Shown: positions 17,033 to 25,777 of the stretch, one piece after another
How the letters are laid out: each line of letters begins with the position of its first letter
Numbering within the stretch: position 1 is the stretch's first letter
Assembly (NCBI GenBank): GCA_963828015.1
Contig: CAWHCD010000006.1
Location: 1,178,001 to 1,242,000, forward strand
Length of the DNA stretch: 64,000 bases
DNA from: CAVPUA01 sp963828015
Lineage (GTDB): Bacteria > Actinomycetota > Actinomycetes > Mycobacteriales > Jatrophihabitantaceae
Direction: 5' to 3'
Notes under the pieces: generated by a model
Databases searched by the model: none
Told to the model about the DNA's origin: nothing
What the model saw: only the letters and a program-made list of their open reading frames with translations
Translations under genes and position numbers: made by a program

Positions 17033-17929
17033 TCAGACGGGCGCGAAGTAGGACAGCAGCAGGTAGGCGACCGCCGCGCACGGCAGCAACGAATCCAGGC
17101 GGTCCATGATGCCGCCGTGTCCGGGTAGCAGCCGGCCCATGTCCTTGAGGCCGAGGTCGCGCTTGATCATCGATTCGCCCAGGTCGCCGAGGGTCGCCGT
17201 GATCGCGATCGCCAGCCCGAACACCACGCCCTTCCACCACTGCTCATGAAAGGTCAGGCTCAAGAACAGGGCCCCGGCCACGCAGCAGGCCAGCACCGAT
17301 CCGGCCAGGCCCTCCCACGTCTTGCCCTTCGAGACCATCGGAGCCAGCGGGTGGCGGCCGAACAGCACGCCGCTCGCGTAACCGCCGGTGTCGCTGCACA
17401 CGACGGTGGCGACGAAGACGATCACCCGGGCCGCCCCATCGTCGGGGTGAGCCAGCAGTACGGCGAAACCGGCCAACAAGGGCAGGTAGGCCGCGACGAA
17501 CACCGATGCGGCCGAGTCGCGCAGGTAGCCCTGTGCGCCGTCACCCAGCCGCCAGATCAGCACGCCGCACACCGTGACCAGGAACGCGACCACGAGCCCG
17601 TTGGAGCCACGGAACCAGGCTGCGGCCTCCATCGCCGCGCCACCAGCGATCAGCGGGAGCACCGAGGCCCGCGCCTCGACCGTCGAGATGGCCCGACACA
17701 GTTCGTAGGTCCCGTAAGCGACCGCTAGCCCGACGATCACGGCGAAGCTGGCGCGGTAGATCAGCAGGCTGGCGATGATCACGGCCAGCAGGCCGACCCC
17801 GACCCCGATCGCGGCCGGCAGGTTGCGCCCGGCCCGGGAACTCGCCGATTCCGCGGCGCGGCGGGAGTGCCGCCCGCCGGGCGACGCCGGCGCGGGGTCC
17901 GGGGCCGGCGCCTCAGGCATCGAGACCAT
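17033..17929 (-). CDS. cdsA: Phosphatidate cytidylyltransferase (CDP-diglyceride synthase)
   Basis: CdsA makes CDP-diacylglycerol from phosphatidate and CTP at the membrane, feeding phospholipid synthesis. The 298-residue protein has a polar N-terminus of about 45 residues, then about eight membrane segments. The family signature lies near the C-terminus: MIKRDLGLKDMGRLLPGHGG followed by IMDRLDS. SKGKTWEGLAGS is the conserved upstream motif. Its ATG shares one base with the frr stop (TGATG at 17931-17927), so it is coupled to frr in the pyrH-frr-cdsA operon, the usual actinobacterial order. Confidence 0.96.
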   Translation of the reverse strand: MVSMPEAPAPDPAPASPGGRHSRRAAESASSRAGRNLPAAIGVGVGLLAVIIASLLIYRASFAVIVGLAVAYGTYELCRAISTVEARASVLPLIAGGAAMEAAAWFRGSNGLVVAFLVTVCGVLIWRLGDGAQGYLRDSAASVFVAAYLPLLAGFAVLLAHPDDGAARVIVFVATVVCSDTGGYASGVLFGRHPLAPMVSKGKTWEGLAGSVLACCVAGALFLSLTFHEQWWKGVVFGLAIAITATLGDLGESMIKRDLGLKDMGRLLPGHGGIMDRLDSLLPCAAVAYLLLSYFAPV

Positions 17930-18486
17930 CAGACTTCGAGCAGTTCCGTTTCCTTGGCCTTGACGATCTCGTCAATGACCGTGGTGTAGCGCCCGGTCGT
18001 CTTGTCCAGCTCGGCTTCGGCCCGGTGCGCGTCGTCCTCACCGACCTCGCCGTCCTTGGCCAGCTTGTCCAGCGCTTCCTTGGCGTGCCGGCGAATCGAG
18101 CGAATCGAGACCTTCGCGTCCTCGCCGCGCTGGCGGGCGATCTTGCCCAGCTCCCGACGGCGCTCTTCGGTCAGTTGCGGGAAGACCACGCGAATGACCT
18201 GGCCGTCGTTGGACGGGTTGACGCCTAGGTCACTGTCGCGGATCGACTTCTCGATCGCCGTGAGCTGGCTGGAATCATAGGGCTTGATGAGGGCCATCCG
18301 GGCCTCGGAGACGCTCACCGAAGCCATCTGCGGAATCGGCGTGGGCGTGCCGTAGTAGTCGACGACCAGGCGGGCGAAGGCGTTGGGCGTCGCCCGGCCG
18401 GTCCGCAGGCCGTTGAGCTCGTCGCGAGCAACCGAGATGGCTTTCTCCATCTTCTCTTCGGCTTCGAAGAGCGTCTCCTCGATCAC
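17929..18486 (-). CDS. frr: Ribosome recycling factor
   Basis: RRF works with EF-G to split post-termination ribosomes. The 185-residue protein is full length: it starts MIEETLFEAEEKMEKAI (GTG start), carries LNGLRTGRATPNAF, and ends with the long helical hairpin region (LGKIARQRGEDAKVSIRSIR). It lies one base after pyrH and shares a base with cdsA, so pyrH-frr-cdsA form one operon. Confidence 0.97.
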   Translation of the reverse strand: MIEETLFEAEEKMEKAISVARDELNGLRTGRATPNAFARLVVDYYGTPTPIPQMASVSVSEARMALIKPYDSSQLTAIEKSIRDSDLGVNPSNDGQVIRVVFPQLTEERRRELGKIARQRGEDAKVSIRSIRRHAKEALDKLAKDGEVGEDDAHRAEAELDKTTGRYTTVIDEIVKAKETELLEV

Positions 18487-18487
18487 G

Positions 18488-19264
18488 TCACTGCACCCTT
18501 TCCAGCTCGTTCACGCCGGTGGAGTTCACCAGCGTGCCGATCTTCTCACCGCGCACGACGCGGGCGATGTTGCCATCGCTGAGGCCGAACACGACGATCG
18601 GCAGATTGTTCTCGCGGCACAGGCTGAATGCTGCGGCGTCGGCGACCTTCAGGTCGCGGCCGAGGATCTCGTCGTAGCTGATGATGTCGAACTTGGTCGC
18701 GTGCGGATCGTTGTTCGGGTCGGCGTCATAGACCCCGTCGACGCCGCTCTTGCCCAGCAACAGGACCTGGCAGCCGATCTCCAGCGCCCGCTGGGCGGCC
18801 ACCGTATCGGTGGAGAAGTAGGGCATGCCCGCGCCCGCGCCGAAGATGACGACGCGGCCCTTCTCCAGATGCCGGATCGCGCGCCGCGGAATGTAGGGCT
18901 CGGCGACCTGGCCCATCGCGATGGCCGTCTGCACCCGCGTCGGCGTGCCGGTCTTCTCCAGGAAGTCCTGCAGCGCGAGGCAGTTCATGACCGTTCCCAG
19001 CATGCCCATGTAGTCGGCCCGGCCCCGTTCCATGCCCCGTTGGGACAGCTCGGCCCCGCGGAAGAAGTTGCCGCCACCGACGACGATCGCCACCTGGACG
19101 CCGGTAGCGACGACCTCGGCGATCTGGCGGGCCACGTTGCTGACGACGTCAGGGTCGACGCCGACCTTGCCACCGCCGAACTCCTCGCCGGACAGCTTGA
19201 GCAGCACGCGGTCATACACCGCCGGGGCCAACGACGAAGGAGCCGCAATCCCGTTCTCGGTCAT
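18488..19264 (-). CDS. pyrH: UMP kinase
   Basis: PyrH phosphorylates UMP to UDP in pyrimidine synthesis; the bacterial enzyme belongs to the amino-acid-kinase fold. Motifs: VLLKLSGEEFGG at the N-terminus, IVVGGGNFFRG, the UMP-binding MGMLGTVMNCLALQD, and GKSGVDGVYDADP for ATP. The frame is open to 19429, but ATG 19264 is chosen because AGGAG lies five bases before it and homology starts there, giving 258 residues. It follows tsf by about 50 bp and precedes frr by one base. Confidence 0.97.
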   Translation of the reverse strand: MTENGIAAPSSLAPAVYDRVLLKLSGEEFGGGKVGVDPDVVSNVARQIAEVVATGVQVAIVVGGGNFFRGAELSQRGMERGRADYMGMLGTVMNCLALQDFLEKTGTPTRVQTAIAMGQVAEPYIPRRAIRHLEKGRVVIFGAGAGMPYFSTDTVAAQRALEIGCQVLLLGKSGVDGVYDADPNNDPHATKFDIISYDEILGRDLKVADAAAFSLCRENNLPIVVFGLSDGNIARVVRGEKIGTLVNSTGVNELERVQ

Positions 19265-19313
19265 TGCGGCTCCTATCGTCGTCTGCGGCTCAGTCAGATC
19301 CTGCCCTACGTAT

Positions 19314-20168
19314 CTAGGCGGTGCCGATCTCGAAGTGCGCGAAACCCAGAACGGTGACGCCGGCTTCTTTGAGCTGGCCCTGCACGGTCTTCTTGCTGTC
19401 CTGCACCGAGGACTGCTCGAGCAGCACATTGTCCTTGAAGAAACCGTTCAGCATCCCGTCAACGATCTTCGGCAGCGCGGCCTCGGGCTTGCCTTCTTCG
19501 CGCGCCTTGGCCTCCAGGACCCGTCGCTCGTTCTCGACGACGTCGGCGGGCACGTCCTCGCGGGCGAGGTAGCGCGGACGCATTGCGGTGATCTGCATCG
19601 CCGCGCCGCGCGCGGCGGCCAGGTCATCGCCGGCGAACTGCACCAGCACGCCCACCTGCGGCGGCAGGTCGGAAGCCTTCTTGTGCAGGTAGGTCGCGAC
19701 CTGTCCGGACAGCTTGACCGCCCGGCGCAGTTCGAGCTTCTCGCCGATGATGGCCGCGACGGCGTCGATGTTCTCGGCGACCGTCTTGCCGTCCTTGAGG
19801 GTGTCGGCCAGCAACCGGCCGGCCAGCCCCGCGGGGTCGTTCGCGCCCTGTGTCGCCTCGTACTTCTCGGCGTTGGCCAGGTGCGTGACGATGTCGGCGG
19901 CCAGGGTCTGGAAGTCCTCGCCCTTGGCCACGAAGTCCGTCTCACAGGCCAACTCGATCATGGCGCCCTCGGCGGCGGCGATCAGCCCGTTGGAGGCGGT
20001 CCGTTCACCCGCCCGCTTCTGGATCTTCGCGCCGGCCTTGATGCGCAACACCTCGACGGCCTTGTCGAGGTCGCCGTCAGCCTCTTCGAGGGCCTTCTTG
20101 CTGTCCATCATTCCCGCGCCGGTCAGGTCGCGGAGCTTCTTCACGTCAGCGGCGGTAACAGTCGCCAT
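19314..20168 (-). CDS. tsf: Translation elongation factor Ts
   Basis: EF-Ts exchanges GDP for GTP on EF-Tu. The 284-residue protein begins with the UBA-like domain (TAADVKKLRDLTGAGMMDSK, then KALEEADGDLDKA). It contains the conserved Tu-contacting ELACETDFVAKGEDF, then the core subdomains. It follows rpsB by 39 bp on the same strand, the near-universal rpsB-tsf pair, and is followed by pyrH and frr. Confidence 0.98.
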   Translation of the reverse strand: MATVTAADVKKLRDLTGAGMMDSKKALEEADGDLDKAVEVLRIKAGAKIQKRAGERTASNGLIAAAEGAMIELACETDFVAKGEDFQTLAADIVTHLANAEKYEATQGANDPAGLAGRLLADTLKDGKTVAENIDAVAAIIGEKLELRRAVKLSGQVATYLHKKASDLPPQVGVLVQFAGDDLAAARGAAMQITAMRPRYLAREDVPADVVENERRVLEAKAREEGKPEAALPKIVDGMLNGFFKDNVLLEQSSVQDSKKTVQGQLKEAGVTVLGFAHFEIGTA

Positions 20169-20207
20169 CTCGGTATCTCGTCCTTAAAAGTTGTCGGTAC
20201 TGGTTGG

Positions 20208-21113
20208 TCAGGCGGTCGGAGCAGAGTCCACAGCAGTGGCGACCTCGCCGGCATCGGCGACGGACGGCTCACCGACGGGAACTTCAGCAGCGGTCTGGTC
20301 CGAGGATGTCGACTGCTGCGTGCCCGCGGGCTGGTACAGCTCGCGCTCCCACTCCGGCAGCGGCTCGTCGGCGCCGAGCTGGCCCGGCTCGGGCTTCTCA
20401 TCGCGCCCGGCGTTGGCCGCGTTGGCCGCGCGGGCCAGCAGGCCCTCGGCGACCCCGTCAGCCACGACGCGGGTCAGCAGCGCGGCCGAGCGGATGGCGT
20501 CGTCGTTGCCGGGCACCTTGTAGTCGACCTCGTCGGGATCACAGTTGGTGTCGAGGATGGCGATCACCGGGATGCCCAGCTTGTGGGCCTCGCCAACCGC
20601 GATGTGCTCCTTCTTCGTGTCCACGATCCAGACCGCGCTGGGGACGCGGGTCATCTCGCGGATGCCACCGAGCGTCTTCTCCAGCTTGTTCTTCTCGCGG
20701 GTCAGGATGAGCTGTTCCTTCTTGGTCGCGACACCGGCCCAGCCGTTCTCCTCGAGGGCTTCGAGCTCCTTGAGGCGCTGCAGCCGCTTGAAGACGGTCT
20801 GGAAGTTGGTGAGCATGCCGCCGAGCCAGCGCTCGTTGACGTAGGGCATGCCCACACGGGTCGCCTGTTCGGCGATCGAGGCCTGAGCCTGCTTCTTGGT
20901 GCCGATGAACAGGATCGTGCCGCCGTGGGCGACCGTCTCCTTGACGAACTCGTAGGCCCGGTCGATGTAACCCAGGGTCTGGTGCAGATCGATGATGTAG
21001 AGACCGTTGCGCTCGGTGAGGATGAATCGCTTCATCTTCGGGTTCCACCGGCGGGTCTGGTGCCCGAAATGGACTCCGGACTCGAGCATTTCCTTCATGG
21101 TCACAACTGGCAT
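20208..21113 (-). CDS. rpsB: 30S ribosomal protein S2
   Basis: The 301-residue S2 protein starts MPVVTMKEMLESGVHFGHQT, with RRWNPKMKRFI and NGLYIIDLHQT following. The C-terminus has an acidic Ala/Pro/Glu-rich tail of about 50 residues, common in actinobacteria. The frame is open upstream to 21275, but ATG 21113 is where homology begins; AGGAG lies 11 bases before it, a slightly long spacing. A possible -10 (TACACT) more than 220 bp upstream suggests a long 5' leader that could be involved in ribosomal-protein feedback control. Confidence 0.97.
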   Translation of the reverse strand: MPVVTMKEMLESGVHFGHQTRRWNPKMKRFILTERNGLYIIDLHQTLGYIDRAYEFVKETVAHGGTILFIGTKKQAQASIAEQATRVGMPYVNERWLGGMLTNFQTVFKRLQRLKELEALEENGWAGVATKKEQLILTREKNKLEKTLGGIREMTRVPSAVWIVDTKKEHIAVGEAHKLGIPVIAILDTNCDPDEVDYKVPGNDDAIRSAALLTRVVADGVAEGLLARAANAANAGRDEKPEPGQLGADEPLPEWERELYQPAGTQQSTSSDQTAAEVPVGEPSVADAGEVATAVDSAPTA

Positions 21114-21466
21114 GCTGGTTCGTGCTCCTAGCGGTTCGCGCGCGATCTTGACGATCACACGTCCTCGGTTGTCGCAGTCGACCGGTGGCCGACCACCCTG
21201 GCGCCTAGCGTCGCGGCTCGGATGGACCCAGCCCGCCGGAGTGCGACGAGCCGAGACCGAGGATCGAACCGCCACCCGGCTGAGGTAGTCCGGCCGGGAA
21301 GGCGCGCGAAGTCAGCCCACCGGAGGCAGGCTGCCTGCCCAGTGTAGCCGTTACGCACAGATCCCGGTTGCCTGCTCGATCACCTGTTCGACGCGCCCGG
21401 GTGCGCCATCCACAGCGGCGCGCCTGTTCACCCCGTCGGCACCGAAGCCGGCCCAGACTCCCGTGC
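21114..21466. other. rpsB leader and divergent rpsB/M23 intergenic region (353 bp)
   Basis: No protein-coding frame with recognisable homology lies here. On the minus strand it holds the presumed rpsB 5' leader with small hairpins, for example GGTGG-TCGG-CCACC around 21190-21205. A palindrome GGCAGG-CTG-CCTGCC (21325-21339) lies at the predicted transcription start. It must also contain the promoter of the plus-strand M23 gene, which I could not place. Confidence 0.5.
21341..21346 (-). promoter_or_regulatory. Candidate -10 element of the rpsB-tsf operon
   Basis: TACACT read on the minus strand, a good actinobacterial -10, about 228 bp before the rpsB start. No convincing TTG-type -35 is visible at 17-18 bp, so this is tentative. 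Confidence 0.35.
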
Positions 21467-22129
21467 ATGCGGCGGTGGGCGGTAGTCCTGATCGGGTCGG
21501 CGCTGTGGCTCACCCTGGACGCCGCGCCGTCGGCGGGTGCGCCGGCCGGCGCGCCGATCGCACCACTTCGAATGGGCCCAGTCAGCTACCAATTGCCGTT
21601 GCCGGGGGCGGCCGTGATCGTCCACCCCTACGACGCACCCGCCTCACCGTATGCGGCCGGCGAGCGCGGGGTCGACCTCGCGGCAACGGCCGGGGAGCCG
21701 GTGTTGGCCGCCGGAGGTGGATCGGTGAGCTTCGCCGGGCTGGTGGCCGGGCGCGGCGTCGTGGTGATCACCCATTCAGACGGCATCTCAACCGAGTACG
21801 AACCACTCGCACCGACCGTGACCCGCGGCGAGCAGGTGAACGCCGGCGCCGTGATCGGGACGATTTCGGGGGTGCATGCAGGCTGCCCGCCTGATGCCTG
21901 CCTGCACTGGGGGGCCCGGCGAGGGGACGTCTACCTGAATCCGATGACGCTGTTGGAGCGCCTCGGCGTGGTGCGATTGCTGCCCTGGCCGAAGGTGAGC
22001 CCGGTTGCGCTCCTATGCCCGCGGATGAGCCCGGCTGAAGGTGTCGCGCAGTCGTTCGACCGAGACGTGGGTGTAGATCTGGGTCGTGGCCAGGCTGGCG
22101 TGTCCAAGCAGCTCTTGCACCGCGCGTAG
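21467..22129 (+). CDS. M23/LytM-fold secreted protein with degenerate zinc site
   Basis: A signal peptide (MRRWAVVLIGSALWLTLDAA, cleavage near AGA) precedes a LytM domain at about residues 45-165: GERGVDLAATAGEPVLAAGG, GRGVVVITHSDGI and CLHWGARRGDVYLNP. In active M23 peptidases the first motif is HxGxD and the last is HxH. Here the first His is Glu and only one His of HxH remains, so hydrolytic activity is doubtful. A counterpart (Rv2891) flanks rpsB in mycobacteria. The frame runs 117 bases antisense into xerC; a one-base shift near the end would instead stop at 21998, after RLLPW and short of xerC. Divergent from rpsB. Confidence 0.75.
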   Translation: MRRWAVVLIGSALWLTLDAAPSAGAPAGAPIAPLRMGPVSYQLPLPGAAVIVHPYDAPASPYAAGERGVDLAATAGEPVLAAGGGSVSFAGLVAGRGVVVITHSDGISTEYEPLAPTVTRGEQVNAGAVIGTISGVHAGCPPDACLHWGARRGDVYLNPMTLLERLGVVRLLPWPKVSPVALLCPRMSPAEGVAQSFDRDVGVDLGRGQAGVSKQLLHRA

Positions 22130-22996
22130 GTCGGCCCCGCCTTCGAGCAGATGCGTCGCTGCGGTGTGCCGCAGCCCATGCGGCCCGATCGGCGGGGCTC
22201 CCTCAACGGCAGCGCTCAGCGCGGCGACTACCCCGCGTACCGCCCGCTGGTCGATGCGGCGACCCCGTGCACCCAGCAGCAAGGCCGGGCCGCTCTCGGC
22301 GGTCAGCACCTCGGGTCGTCCGAGGTCGAGCCAGGCCGCCAACGCCCGTTCGGCCGGCTGGCCGTAGGGGACGGTGCGTTCCTTGGCTCCTTTACCGAGC
22401 ACCCGCAGCACCCGTCGCCGCCGATCGAGGTCATCGAGGTCGAGTCCGACGAGTTCGGCGACGCGGATGCCGGTGGCGTAGAGCAGTTCGACGATCAACG
22501 CGTCTCGGCGTGCCAGCGCCGATTCGGTACCGGCGACCGACATGAGCTGCTGGGCCTCGGTTTGGGAGAGCACAGCGGGCAGGCTGCGATGCGGTCTGGG
22601 GCTGGCCAGCAACTGCGATGGGTCGACCTCGAGCAATCCGGCGCTGTGGGCCCAGCTGCAGAAGGTCCGAGCCGCGGCCGCCCGCCGGGCGAGCGTGCTG
22701 CGAGCTACGCCGAGCTCGCGCTGGGCCGCGAGCCAGCCCCGCAACGTCCACAGATCAAGGTCGGCCAAGTGGACGACGCCAGCAGCCGCCGCATAGGTCA
22801 GTAGCGCGACGACATCACCGACGTAGGCCCGGACGGTGTGCACCGAACGGTTGCGTTCCAGCCGCTGGTGGCGTTCGAAGCGGTCAAGGGCGAGGGCCAG
22901 TTCGGCGGGCAGTTCCCCGCGCAGCTGGATCAGGTCGACTCGGCGCGCGCGGCCGGCTCGCGCTTGCCGCGGCGCCGACGGCTGCGATGCGTTCAC
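22013..22996 (-). CDS. xerC: Tyrosine recombinase XerC
   Basis: A 327-residue tyrosine recombinase, probably the chromosome-dimer-resolving XerC acting with XerD at dif. The N-terminal SAM-like core-binding domain (HTVRAYVGDVVALLTYAA) precedes the catalytic domain with all active residues: Arg in ATGIRVAELVGL, Lys in GKGAKERTVPYG, HxxR in GPHGLRHT, His in LGHASL and the Tyr nucleophile in TTQIYTH. The frame extends over dprA, but homology and gene spacing favour GTG 22996, four bases after the dprA stop. Its 3' end overlaps the M23 frame in antisense. Confidence 0.93.
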   Translation of the reverse strand: MNASQPSAPRQARAGRARRVDLIQLRGELPAELALALDRFERHQRLERNRSVHTVRAYVGDVVALLTYAAAAGVVHLADLDLWTLRGWLAAQRELGVARSTLARRAAAARTFCSWAHSAGLLEVDPSQLLASPRPHRSLPAVLSQTEAQQLMSVAGTESALARRDALIVELLYATGIRVAELVGLDLDDLDRRRRVLRVLGKGAKERTVPYGQPAERALAAWLDLGRPEVLTAESGPALLLGARGRRIDQRAVRGVVAALSAAVEGAPPIGPHGLRHTAATHLLEGGADLRAVQELLGHASLATTQIYTHVSVERLRDTFSRAHPRA

Positions 22997-23000
22997 CGCT

Positions 23001-24260
23001 CTACGGTGCGCGAGCCCCACCCGGCTGGCAAGCCACCGCGCCGTCGGGGCCGCGCGAAGTTCGGCGCACGGTCGCGGCCAGCCGCACTCCTTCGGCATCG
23101 GACTCGAGCAGGCCGTGTAGGTGTAGCGCCGGAATCGCTCCCAACACCGACCGAAGTTCGACCCCGGCAAGGATGGCCAGGCGTTCCTCGCTGACCGCGC
23201 CGCGTCCAGGCAGTCCGTCGAAGACCCGGCGGGCCAACGGGTCGAGCCGATCAAGGATCGCGCTCAACGCCGTGCTCTGATCGCCCGTCGGCCGATCCAG
23301 GGCGATCCCCTCGCCGACCGAACCGATGATCGCGACGACGTCGCCGACCGACTCCACGAGCAGCGCCGGTCCGACCTCGGCGCGAAGCAGGTCGTGGCAA
23401 CCCGCGGACAGGGCCGAGGTCACCGGCCCTGGTACCGCCATCAGCGGGCGGCCGAGCTGACGGCAGTGCCCGGCCGTGTTCAGCGCCCCCGAGCGCCGCG
23501 CCGCCTCGACGACGACGGTTCCGGTCGACAGGGAGGCAATCATTCGATTTCGGGAGAGAAAGCGCTGGCGTTGCGGAGTGCAACCGGGCGGGCTTTCGGA
23601 GATGAGCAAGCCACGATCAGCGGCCCGCTCGAACAGGGCGGCATTGCCGGTCGGGTAGGGCCGATCCAGCCCACCAGCGGAGACGATCACCGTGACGCCG
23701 TCGGCAGCCAACGCCGCCCGGTGGGCCGCGGCGTCAATGCCGTACGCGCCGCCGCTGATCACCTCGAAACCTTGGCCGGCCAGTCCGTAGGCCAGTTCGG
23801 CCGTGACGTGCTCCCCGTAGCTGGTGGCCGCGCGCGAGCCCACCAGCCCGACCGAGCGCAAGCCGAGAGTGCTCAGCTCGGCATTGCCCTTGACCCACAG
23901 GGCCAGTGGCGGGACGAGTTCGCCGGAACGCTCCCGATTGGCGCTCTGGTCGGCCACCCGCCGCGCCCCGCTGTGCTCCAAGGCGGCAAACCCGAAGTGT
24001 GGCCAGTCCGCGCTCTCCGGGGTCACCAGCCGCAGCCCGAGCCGGTGCGCTGCCTCGAGGTCGGCCTCGGGTTCGCAGCTCGCCCGTCGGGCGGCGGTGG
24101 CGGTGCGCACGGCTGCGTCCACCTGTCCGGCGCGAATCCGCGCCGCCGCTTCGAGTGCGCCCACCTCGCCGACAAACTTCCATACGGCGACGTTGGCCGG
24201 TTCGCACACGCGACTGAGGTAGGCCCGCGAGAGGAGGACCGCGTCGCTCACGCCGGCCAC
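23001..24260 (-). CDS. dprA: DNA-processing protein DprA/Smf
   Basis: DprA binds incoming single-stranded DNA and loads RecA in transformation, though it is conserved in many non-transformable bacteria. The 419-residue protein has the extended Rossmann DprA domain with VGLVGSRAATSYGE, VISGGAYGIDAAAHRAAL, AGGLDRPYPTGNAALF and RQRFLSRNRMIASLS. It ends with a winged-helix-like region (DPLARRVFDGLPGRGAVS). GTG 24260 has ACGGGG six bases upstream; a GTG at 24251 would form a GTGA overlap with the yifB stop and is an alternative. Order yraN-yifB-dprA-xerC is typical of actinobacteria. Confidence 0.93.
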   Translation of the reverse strand: MAGVSDAVLLSRAYLSRVCEPANVAVWKFVGEVGALEAAARIRAGQVDAAVRTATAARRASCEPEADLEAAHRLGLRLVTPESADWPHFGFAALEHSGARRVADQSANRERSGELVPPLALWVKGNAELSTLGLRSVGLVGSRAATSYGEHVTAELAYGLAGQGFEVISGGAYGIDAAAHRAALAADGVTVIVSAGGLDRPYPTGNAALFERAADRGLLISESPPGCTPQRQRFLSRNRMIASLSTGTVVVEAARRSGALNTAGHCRQLGRPLMAVPGPVTSALSAGCHDLLRAEVGPALLVESVGDVVAIIGSVGEGIALDRPTGDQSTALSAILDRLDPLARRVFDGLPGRGAVSEERLAILAGVELRSVLGAIPALHLHGLLESDAEGVRLAATVRRTSRGPDGAVACQPGGARAP

Positions 24261-25777
24261 GTGGAACCCCGTCCCAGCCGATAGAACAGCGCCTCCGCGA
24301 GGTCGTTCCCATCGGGCACGGTGTGCCCAGCCAGGTCGCTGATCGTCCAGGCCATCTTGACGACCCGATCGAACCCACGGGCCGAGAGCTGACCCCGTTC
24401 GACCTGGGCCTCGGCCGCTGCGGCCACGGTGTTCGGCAGCCGCCAGCGACGATCGCGCAACGTCAGGCCCGAGACCTCGCCGTTGGTTCGGGCGCCGACG
24501 TCCTGCCAGCGATGACCGGCGGCCGCTCGGGCTGTGGCGACCCGGCCGGCGACAGCTGTTGAGCTCTCGCCGGGCGGCGCGGCGTCGAACAACTCCGCGC
24601 GAGGTACCGGCGCGAGTTCGATGCGCAGGTCGACCCGGTCGAGCAAGGGACCCGACAACTTGTGCTCATAGCGCCGCCGGGCCATCGGGGTGCAGACGCA
24701 CTCGCGTCCCGGCCGCGCGCACGGGCAGGGATTGGCGGCGAGGATCAACTGGAAGCGGGCGGGATAGCGCACGGCGCCCAGCGCGCGCGCCAGCACAACC
24801 TCGCCGCTCTCGAGAGGTTGGCGAAGCGCCTCAATGACCCGCGTGCCGAACTCGGGCGCCTCGTCGAGGAACAGCACGCCGTGATGGGCCAGCGAGATCG
24901 CCCCAGGCCGCGCCAGTCCGCTGCCACCGCCGACCAGGGCGGCGACCGACGCTGTGTGGTGCGGCGCCTGCAACGGTGGGCGGCGCAGCAGCCCACCTTC
25001 GGCGGCAAGAGTGCCGGCAACGGAGTGGATCGCCGTGACCTGCAGAGCGGCCTCGTCGTCCAAGGCCGGCAGCAACCCCGCCAGCCGCTCGGCGAGCATC
25101 GTCTTACCGGCCCCAGGCGCACCCAGCAGATAGAGGTGGTGACCCCCGGCGGCGCTGATCTCCAATCCCCGCTTGGCGACCCGTTGCCCACTCACGTCGC
25201 TGAGATCCGGACCGCTCGGCCCGTCGACAACCGCGCCGGCCTCGGCCCGCTCCAAGGCGGGTGCCGCGCCGGTCAGCCAGCCGACGACGGAGGCCAGGTC
25301 GTCGGCGACCCGGACGTCGATGCCATCGACCAGCGCGGCTTCGGCACCGTTCGCGCGAGCCACGACGACCCGACGCACGCCGCCCCGCCGGGCCGCGATG
25401 ACCGAGGGCAGGATGCCGCGAAGCGGCCGCAACTTGCCGTCCAAGCCCAGCTCGGCCAGGCCCGCGGCGTCCGCGATCAGCGCCCGGTCGAAGACGTCGG
25501 CCGCGCCCAGCATGGCCAGGGCCAGGGCCAGGTCGAAACGCGAACCGGTCTTGGGCACGTCGGCCGGCAGGAGGGCCAGCGTGATGCGCCGCTGCGGCCA
25601 GCTGATGCCCGAGTTCAAGACTGCGGCGCGGATGCGGTCGCGAGACTCGACGACCGAGGCGTCGGCGCGGCCGGTGAAGGACAGCCCCGGCAACCCGGGC
25701 GAGAGGTCGGCCTCGACCTCGACGAGTTGGCCGTGCACGCCCTGCAGGGCCACCGCCAATGTGCGCGCGATCGTCAT
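24248..25777 (-). CDS. YifB/ComM-type Mg-chelatase-like AAA+ ATPase
   Basis: A 509-residue AAA+ protein. The N-terminal lon-protease-like (ChlI) domain starts at residue 1 (VALQGVHGQLVEVEADLSPG). Walker A is GAPGAGKTMLAERLAGLLP, with Walker B GVLFLDEAPEF. A zinc-like cysteine set (NPCPCARPGRECVCTP) and the C-terminal Mg-chelatase-type domain follow. In Vibrio and others ComM is a branch-migration helicase for integrating donor DNA; the role in actinobacteria is unproven. It starts at the yraN stop (ATGA at 25780-25777) and overlaps dprA by about 13 bases. Confidence 0.93.
   Translation of the reverse strand: MTIARTLAVALQGVHGQLVEVEADLSPGLPGLSFTGRADASVVESRDRIRAAVLNSGISWPQRRITLALLPADVPKTGSRFDLALALAMLGAADVFDRALIADAAGLAELGLDGKLRPLRGILPSVIAARRGGVRRVVVARANGAEAALVDGIDVRVADDLASVVGWLTGAAPALERAEAGAVVDGPSGPDLSDVSGQRVAKRGLEISAAGGHHLYLLGAPGAGKTMLAERLAGLLPALDDEAALQVTAIHSVAGTLAAEGGLLRRPPLQAPHHTASVAALVGGGSGLARPGAISLAHHGVLFLDEAPEFGTRVIEALRQPLESGEVVLARALGAVRYPARFQLILAANPCPCARPGRECVCTPMARRRYEHKLSGPLLDRVDLRIELAPVPRAELFDAAPPGESSTAVAGRVATARAAAGHRWQDVGARTNGEVSGLTLRDRRWRLPNTVAAAAEAQVERGQLSARGFDRVVKMAWTISDLAGHTVPDGNDLAEALFYRLGRGSTWPA

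Noticed and set aside
21240..21330. Possible minus-strand tRNA (GGTTCGATCC-like loop)
   Set aside because: The bases flanking the TTCGA-like loop do not pair as a T-arm, and no acceptor or anticodon stem fits around it.
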